This document shows, piece after piece, positions 8,354 through 12,242 of a stretch of DNA of 12,242 bases. Positions within the stretch are counted from its first letter, which is position 1, and every line of letters starts with the position of its first letter. Position numbers and translations under genes: made by a program. Source of the stretch: Phycisphaeraceae bacterium (GTDB lineage: Bacteria; Planctomycetota; Phycisphaerae; Phycisphaerales; Phycisphaeraceae); the NCBI GenBank assembly GCA_020850375.1, contig JADZET010000383.1:1-12242 (forward strand). The letters run 5' to 3'. The notes beneath the pieces were generated by a model. That model made no database searches. It was not told the DNA's origin and saw nothing but the letters and a program-made list of their open reading frames with translations.

Positions 8354-9787
8354 TCACGGCACCAAGGCGAGCGCGGGCACGAGGTGTCGCGCGAGCTCAA
8401 TAAGCAGGAAGAACGACGCGATATCCGCGAGGGTGGCGACCATGGGCCCCGAAGCCATGGCGGGGTCGAGGCGGAGCTTATGCAGCCCCAGCGGAACGAT
8501 CCCGCCGAGAGTGACGGCCACGATGGAGTTGACCGCGAAGGCCACGCCGACGGCGATCGGCAGCCCCGTGATGTGGCTGCGGTAGACCCACGCCAGCCCC
8601 GCCAGCAGCAGCCCGATCACCAGGCCGTTGACGGCCCCCACCACGACCTCCTTGAAGGCCACACGCAGCGTGTCACGCGGGCGGATCAGCCCCAGCGTCA
8701 GCTCGCGGATCGAGACCGAGATCGACTGCTGGGCCGACGCACCGCTCATCCCCGCGACCATCGGCAGGAAGATCGCCAGCGCCGAGAGCCTCTGGATGAC
8801 GCCCTCGTGGAAGGCGATAATCGACGTCGAGCACGCCACCAGGGCGATGCTGGGCACGAGGAACATCAGCCGGTGCAGCGAGCGGGTGAACATCGGCTGC
8901 GACCGCAGCTCCTCGCCGGTGACGATGCCGGCCGCCCGCATCAGCAGCCGATCCGCCCGCTCGCCCAGGGCGGCCTGCACGGCCGCGCGGAGCACCACGC
9001 CCACCAGCCGGTCCTGCTCGTCGATGACGGGCACGGCCCCGAAGGAATGATGGTCGAAGAAGGAGGCCAGGTCGTCGAGGGTGTCGGTGGCGCGCACAAA
9101 CCGCGGCTGGGTGATCATGATCGCCCCGAGCCGGGCCGAGCGCGGCGCCAGCAGCAGATCCCGCAGGCGGACGACGCCCACAAGCCGGCCGGCCTCGCCG
9201 GTGACGTAAAGAAACACCACCAGGTACTCGCTGAATTCCTGCGCGTGGGCCCGCATGTTGCTGATCACGTCGTCGACCAGGAGGTTCTGGTCGTAGTGCA
9301 GGTACTCAGTGACCATCAGGCCGCCGGCGACATCGGGGGGGTAGCTGCCCAGGGTCCGGGCGTCGCGGGCCTCGGTCGGGTCCATCTCCTGGAGGATGGC
9401 CTGGGCGTCCTCATGGTTAAGCTCGGCCAGGATGTCCGCCTGGTCGTCCGAGTCCATCTCGTCGACGATGGCGGCCGCGGCCTGAGGCGAGAGCTCCTCG
9501 ATCACGTCGGCCGCGTAGCCGTCGCTGAGGTGCTCCATCAGATCGGCCGCGAGCTCCGGGTCGATCATGCTGAACAGGCGCGTCCGGCGGTCCTCGTCGA
9601 GCTGGTTGATGGAGTACGGGATGTCGGCCGGCACCAGCAGGTTCAGGAACATCGTCAGGTGCTCGGCGTTGCCCGAGTCGATGATTTCCTCGAGCGCCTG
9701 CCAGGGCTCGAGGCCCAGGGCCAGGCTGGCGCCGCCGGAGTCGACCTCGGACGTCCGCTGGGGATCGGGCGTGGGCGTCTGGGACAT
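8354..9787 (-). CDS. mgtE: Magnesium transporter MgtE family
   Basis: The 477-residue protein has the three-part MgtE plan. Residues 28-140 form the cytoplasmic helical N domain with repeated DE/MD motifs such as LSPQAAAAIVDEMDSDDQADIL. Residues about 150-275 form a CBS pair; EYLVVFLYVTGEAGRLVGVV and GAVPVIDEQDRLVGVV are the CBS cores that sense intracellular Mg2+. Five hydrophobic segments follow near 306-326, 333-353, 378-402, 408-432 and 446-468, with DPAMASGPMVATLADI (441-456) retaining the acidic residues D441 and D455. The segment FLPMVAGMSGASAQQS (340-355) replaces the usual GGNAGxQ pattern, so conductance may differ. ATG 9787 is supported by AGGAGG at 9795-9800, seven bases upstream, and matches the family length. 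It heads the mgtE–holA–lipoprotein run. Confidence 0.92.
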   Translation of the reverse strand: MSQTPTPDPQRTSEVDSGGASLALGLEPWQALEEIIDSGNAEHLTMFLNLLVPADIPYSINQLDEDRRTRLFSMIDPELAADLMEHLSDGYAADVIEELSPQAAAAIVDEMDSDDQADILAELNHEDAQAILQEMDPTEARDARTLGSYPPDVAGGLMVTEYLHYDQNLLVDDVISNMRAHAQEFSEYLVVFLYVTGEAGRLVGVVRLRDLLLAPRSARLGAIMITQPRFVRATDTLDDLASFFDHHSFGAVPVIDEQDRLVGVVLRAAVQAALGERADRLLMRAAGIVTGEELRSQPMFTRSLHRLMFLVPSIALVACSTSIIAFHEGVIQRLSALAIFLPMVAGMSGASAQQSISVSIRELTLGLIRPRDTLRVAFKEVVVGAVNGLVIGLLLAGLAWVYRSHITGLPIAVGVAFAVNSIVAVTLGGIVPLGLHKLRLDPAMASGPMVATLADIASFFLLIELARHLVPALALVP

Positions 9788-9873
9788 GGGCGATCCTCCT
9801 GGAAACAGCCAACGACCGAAGGGACGGGGGATGGCGTGGTGCGTGTGCCGGTGGACAGCGAGATGCGCCTGGG

Positions 9874-9879
9874 ATTCTA
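9874..9879 (-). promoter_or_regulatory. Candidate −10 box upstream of mgtE
   Basis: On the minus strand TAGAAT matches the −10 consensus at 5 of 6 bases. It lies about 87 bases before the mgtE ATG, between the rplQ terminator and mgtE. The upstream sequence is very GC-rich and no convincing −35 sits at 16-18 bases, so this is a weak call based on one hexamer and position. The rest of 9788-9940 shows no gene. Confidence 0.28.
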
Positions 9880-9940
9880 ACGCCCGGCGGCGCGATCGTG
9901 CCGCAACGCACGAAAAAACAGCTCGCTTCAAGGGGCGGAG

Positions 9941-9970
9941 TAAAGAAACAGCCCCCGGAGACGGGGGCTG
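9941..9970 (-). terminator. Rho-independent terminator of the rpsK–rpoA–rplQ operon
   Basis: CAGCCCCC (9949-9956) pairs perfectly with GGGGGCTG (9963-9970) around a 6-base loop, giving an 8-bp stem. Read on the minus strand the hairpin is followed by the T-rich tail TTTCTTTA (9948-9941). It lies 38 bases after the rplQ stop. The opposite strand lacks a T-run, so termination is directional and isolates the ribosomal operon from mgtE. Confidence 0.8.
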
Positions 9971-10008
9971 GCATGGTCGGAAAGCGAAAGAGCGAGCTGA
10001 CCGGTTGG

Positions 10009-10596
10009 TCAGGCCCCGGCGGGGGCGGTGCTCTCAGCGGCACTTGCGGGAGCGGGGGCGGTTTTACGCAGCTTGGCCGCGAACTCCATCCGCTTGTTGG
10101 CCTTGTCGCGTCGGCGCGAGTACTGGCCGGAGACCTGCGGGCCTTCCTCGTTGCCGACGAGCTGGATCACGCACAGCTGCCCGCCGTCGCCGATGCGGTG
10201 GCGGGACAGGCGGACAATCCGCGTGCAGCCGCCCTGACGGTCCTTGTATTTCGGCGCGATCTCGTCGAAGAGCTTCTTGACCACGCGGGGCCCGCGGACC
10301 AGCTCGCCGTAGCGGTTGATCGTGTAGTCGGGCTTGTCCTCGGGGTCGACGGCCTTGACGTCGAAATCGACGAGGATGGGGTTGCCGATCGCCCGGATGA
10401 CCTGCCGGCGGGCGTGCAGCGTGCCGCGCTTGCCCAGCGTGATCAGACGCTCGACCAGGGGCTGGACGCTCTTGGCCTTGGGGATGGTGGTGGTGATCTG
10501 GCCGTGGGTCAGCAGCGACACGGCCATGTTCCGCCACATGGCGCGGCGGTGTTCGGTGTCACGGCTGAGCTTGTAACCGGCGATGTTGTGTCTCAT
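10009..10596 (-). CDS. rplQ: 50S ribosomal protein L17, extended form
   Basis: L17 binds 23S rRNA in the large subunit near the exit-tunnel side. The N-terminus MRHNIAGYKLSRDTEHRRAM (1-20) and WRNMAVSLLTHGQITTTIPKAK (21-42) and the later KKLFDEIAPKYKDRQGGCTRI (107-127) are diagnostic. At 195 residues it is far longer than the typical 115-130. About 25-30 extra residues (roughly 72-102, VDFDVKAVDPEDKPDYTINRYGE) split the two conserved parts, and a basic then Ala/Pro/Ser-rich tail covers about 150-195. Start ATG 10596 gives the canonical N-terminus. It is the last gene of the ribosomal operon, 53 bases after rpoA. Confidence 0.97.
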   Translation of the reverse strand: MRHNIAGYKLSRDTEHRRAMWRNMAVSLLTHGQITTTIPKAKSVQPLVERLITLGKRGTLHARRQVIRAIGNPILVDFDVKAVDPEDKPDYTINRYGELVRGPRVVKKLFDEIAPKYKDRQGGCTRIVRLSRHRIGDGGQLCVIQLVGNEEGPQVSGQYSRRRDKANKRMEFAAKLRKTAPAPASAAESTAPAGA

Positions 10597-10616
10597 GGCT
10601 GAACTCTTACGCGGAA

Positions 10617-10649
10617 TCCGGCTTTGCCGGAGTCACATCCGGGGGGGGG
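10617..10649 (-). other. rpoA–rplQ spacer: hairpin plus C9 run
   Basis: On the minus strand the rpoA stop TAA is followed directly by nine C (10649-10641). Then comes a perfect 6-bp hairpin TCCGGC-AAA-GCCGGA (10631-10617), 20 bases before the rplQ ATG. There is no T-run after it, so it is not a classic terminator. It may modulate the step from rpoA to rplQ or protect a 3' end after processing; function is inference only. Confidence 0.4.
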
Positions 10650-11675
10650 TTATTCCTCGCTGGCGACCACGGGAGCCGGGGCGGTCCGCAGCTCCTCGGG
10701 CAGCTCCATGCCCAGGGACAGGCTCATGTCCGCGAGCTTGCGCTTGACCTCGCGGAGCGACGTCTTGCCGAAGGAGCGGACCTTCAAGAGGTCCTGCTCG
10801 GTGTGCTGGACAAGCTCGCCGACGCTCTTGATGTTGGCCGACTCGATGCAGTTGCTCGCCCGCACGGACAGCTCCATCTCGGAGATGGGCATCTTGAGCT
10901 TGCGGATCAGGTCCTCCTCGATCTTGGCCGCCGCGGACGCCGACTCGCTGGCCACGGCCTGCCCGAGCTCGAAGTATTGCACGAAGGGGTTGAGGTGTTT
11001 GCGGAGGATCTTGCCGGCCTCGACCAGCGCCATCTCGGGCGCGACCGTGCCGTTGGTCCAGATCTCGAGCGTCAGCTTGTCGTAGTTGGTCTTCTGGCCG
11101 ACGCGGGTGTCCTCAACCTTGTACCGTACGCGCTGCACGGGCGAGAAGATCGCGTCAACCGGGATCCAGCCGATCTCCTGGTCGCCGCGCTGCTGGTACT
11201 GCTCGCTGGCGGGCATGTAGCCGCGGCCCTTGTTGACCACGAACTCCATGTCGAACTCGATCTGCTTGGTCAGCGTGGCCAGCACGAGCTCCTTGTTGTG
11301 GATGGTGATCGAGGTGTCGGCCTCGATCAGGTCGGCCGTCACCTCGCCGGGACCCTCGGCCTGCAGACGCATCGTCCGCGGCTCGTCGGACTCCATCGAG
11401 ACGATCATGTTCTTGATGTTCAGGATGACGTCCGTGACGTCCTCCATCACGCCCTCGAGGCTGGAGAACTCATGGCTGGCGCCCTTGATGCGGACAGCCG
11501 TGACCGCCGAGCCCTCGAGGCTCGATAGCAGGATGCGCCGAAGGCTGTTGCCGATGGTGGTGCCGAACCCGCGCTCGAACGGTTCGATGGTGAATCGGCC
11601 GAACGTCGCGGTGTTGACCTCGGTGTCGGGCACGACACGGCTGGGAAGTTCAAGTCCACGCCAACGCATTCGCAT
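10650..11675 (-). CDS. rpoA: DNA-directed RNA polymerase subunit alpha
   Basis: The alpha subunit dimerises to nucleate polymerase assembly, and its C-terminal domain contacts UP elements and activators. The 341-residue product has the N-terminal domain with the dimerisation signature RGFGTTIGNSLRRILLSSLEG (35-55), then a linker near 238-255, then the C-terminal domain with MELSVRASNCIESANIKSVGELV (267-289). Within it R272, N275 and C276 correspond to the DNA-contacting E. coli positions 265, 268 and 269. FGKTSLREVKRKL (302-314) completes the domain. Length is near the usual 320-340. Start ATG 11675 has GGAG at 11684-11687, eight bases upstream; a second in-frame ATG is two codons later. It follows rpsK with no rpsD in between, and the final residues are a short Ala/Pro/Glu tail. 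Confidence 0.98.
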   Translation of the reverse strand: MRMRWRGLELPSRVVPDTEVNTATFGRFTIEPFERGFGTTIGNSLRRILLSSLEGSAVTAVRIKGASHEFSSLEGVMEDVTDVILNIKNMIVSMESDEPRTMRLQAEGPGEVTADLIEADTSITIHNKELVLATLTKQIEFDMEFVVNKGRGYMPASEQYQQRGDQEIGWIPVDAIFSPVQRVRYKVEDTRVGQKTNYDKLTLEIWTNGTVAPEMALVEAGKILRKHLNPFVQYFELGQAVASESASAAAKIEEDLIRKLKMPISEMELSVRASNCIESANIKSVGELVQHTEQDLLKVRSFGKTSLREVKRKLADMSLSLGMELPEELRTAPAPVVASEE

Positions 11676-11849
11676 AATCAGGGCTCCGAATCCAGGTCAG
11701 CAGACCTTGTGGGTCAAGGTGACTGTCGGGAATGGCGCTCCACGGTGGCGCTGCTGAGCCGCAGCCGGGGCTTCTTTTCCCGCAGGGGTGTCGATTCGTT
11801 CGGGCGGCGATCCTCTCCGACGCCCCCCACTTCCACTCCGGGGGGGGTG
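11676..11849 (-). other. rpsK–rpoA intergenic region with candidate leader hairpin and C8 run
   Basis: These 174 bases hold no gene that I can support, and rpsD, which commonly sits here, is absent. Two features stand out on the minus strand. Eight C (11847-11840), two bases after the rpsK stop, are followed by a GGGGGG run (11828-11823 region), which could pair across an 11-base loop. Nearer rpoA, ACCTTG (11720-11715) pairs perfectly with CAAGGT (11709-11704) around a 5-base loop, ending 28 bases before the rpoA ATG. Neither has a T-run. They might mediate processing or feedback control of rpoA, but no partner is evident. Confidence 0.35.
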
Positions 11850-12227
11850 TTACACGCGGCGCTTCTTCCGGGGGCGGCAGCCGTTGTGGGGGATCGGGGT
11901 GCGGTCCTCGACGGCGGTGATCTTCAGGCCCGCGCGTTGCAGGGCGGTGACGGCCGACTCGCGTCCGGCGCCGGCGCCCTTGACGCGAACCTCGACCTCC
12001 TGCATGCCGATCTTGCTCGCGGCGTTGGCGGCCTCCTCGGCCGCGCGGGTCGCGGCGAAGGGCGTGCTCTTGCGCGAGCCCTTGAAGCCGATGGTGCCGG
12101 CCGAGGCCCAGGCGACCGTCTCGCCGTTGGTGTCGGTGATGGTCACCACCGTGTTGTTGAAGGTGGCCTTGACGTGGGCGATGCCGCGGGTCACGTGCCG
12201 GCGGATTTTCTTGGTCTTCTTAGCCAT
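11850..12227 (-). CDS. rpsK: 30S ribosomal protein S11
   Basis: S11 sits on the platform of the small subunit near the E-site mRNA path, bound to 16S rRNA. The 125-residue sequence is complete and canonical: basic N-terminus [31 protein letters not shown] (17-35), [18 protein letters not shown] (42-59), [11 protein letters not shown] (82-92), [20 protein letters not shown] (106-125). Length is typical (about 125-130). Start ATG 12227 lies 15 bases from the window end. Only a weak GGA precedes it, and rpsM is the likely upstream neighbour outside the window. Confidence 0.98.
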   Translation of the reverse strand: MAKKTKKIRRHVTRGIAHVKATFNNTVVTITDTNGETVAWASAGTIGFKGSRKSTPFAATRAAEEAANAASKIGMQEVEVRVKGAGAGRESAVTALQRAGLKITAVEDRTPIPHNGCRPRKKRRV

Positions 12228-12242
12228 GGGCGGGTCCGGGAG

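Noticed and set aside
8288..9880. 530-codon open frame on the + strand opposite mgtE
   Set aside because: It is the antisense of mgtE and its product is a low-complexity mix rich in Arg, Gly, Asp, His and Gln with no recognisable motif. Long antisense frames are expected at this GC content, while mgtE has full domain structure and a strong ribosome site.
9894..9920. Hairpin GTGC/GCAC next to a run of six A upstream of mgtE
   Set aside because: In the sense of transcription the T-run precedes the hairpin rather than follows it, so it does not look like a terminator; the stem is only five base pairs.

Overview
The window is about 65% GC and almost fully coding. I read it as chromosomal DNA of a planctomycete-like bacterium, probably near the Phycisphaerae. 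That is inference from the mix of genes: an enlarged ribosomal protein L17, an rpsK–rpoA junction without rpsD, a GH88-type glycosidase beside a divergent flavin ene-reductase, and a proline-rich lipoprotein of unknown function next to holA. No rRNA gene or other phylogenetic marker decides it. There is no sign of phage, insertion sequence, plasmid or CRISPR.

Left part, + strand (1–5847). The window opens inside the C-terminal amidase half of cinA. One base after its stop begins a CpsB/CapC-like PHP-family phosphatase. After a 113-base gap holding a possible operator and an extended −10 promoter comes a tight four-gene unit with gaps of 12–20 bases: a short-chain dehydrogenase (SDR), a GH88-like unsaturated-uronide hydrolase, an Old Yellow Enzyme (OYE) family flavoprotein with an altered active site and an incomplete iron-sulphur motif, and a KDPG/KHG aldolase. 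The first, second and fourth fit breakdown of unsaturated uronates to pyruvate. The flavoprotein has no place in that textbook route, and no KDG kinase or KduI isomerase is present here. This is the part most likely to hold undescribed biochemistry.

Middle, − strand (5897–9787, convergent with the left part). In transcription order: an MgtE-family magnesium transporter with a substituted pore motif, holA (DNA polymerase III delta), a lipoprotein with a conserved-looking C-terminal beta domain, and a tRNA with a CAT anticodon. The anticodon arm of that tRNA resembles tRNA-Ile2 more than elongator tRNA-Met.

Right part, − strand (9941–12242). This is the end of the large ribosomal protein operon: rpsK, rpoA, rplQ, closed by a good rho-independent terminator at 9941–9970 that separates it from mgtE. 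Runs of 8–9 C (coding strand) lie at or within two bases of the rpsK and rpoA stop codons.
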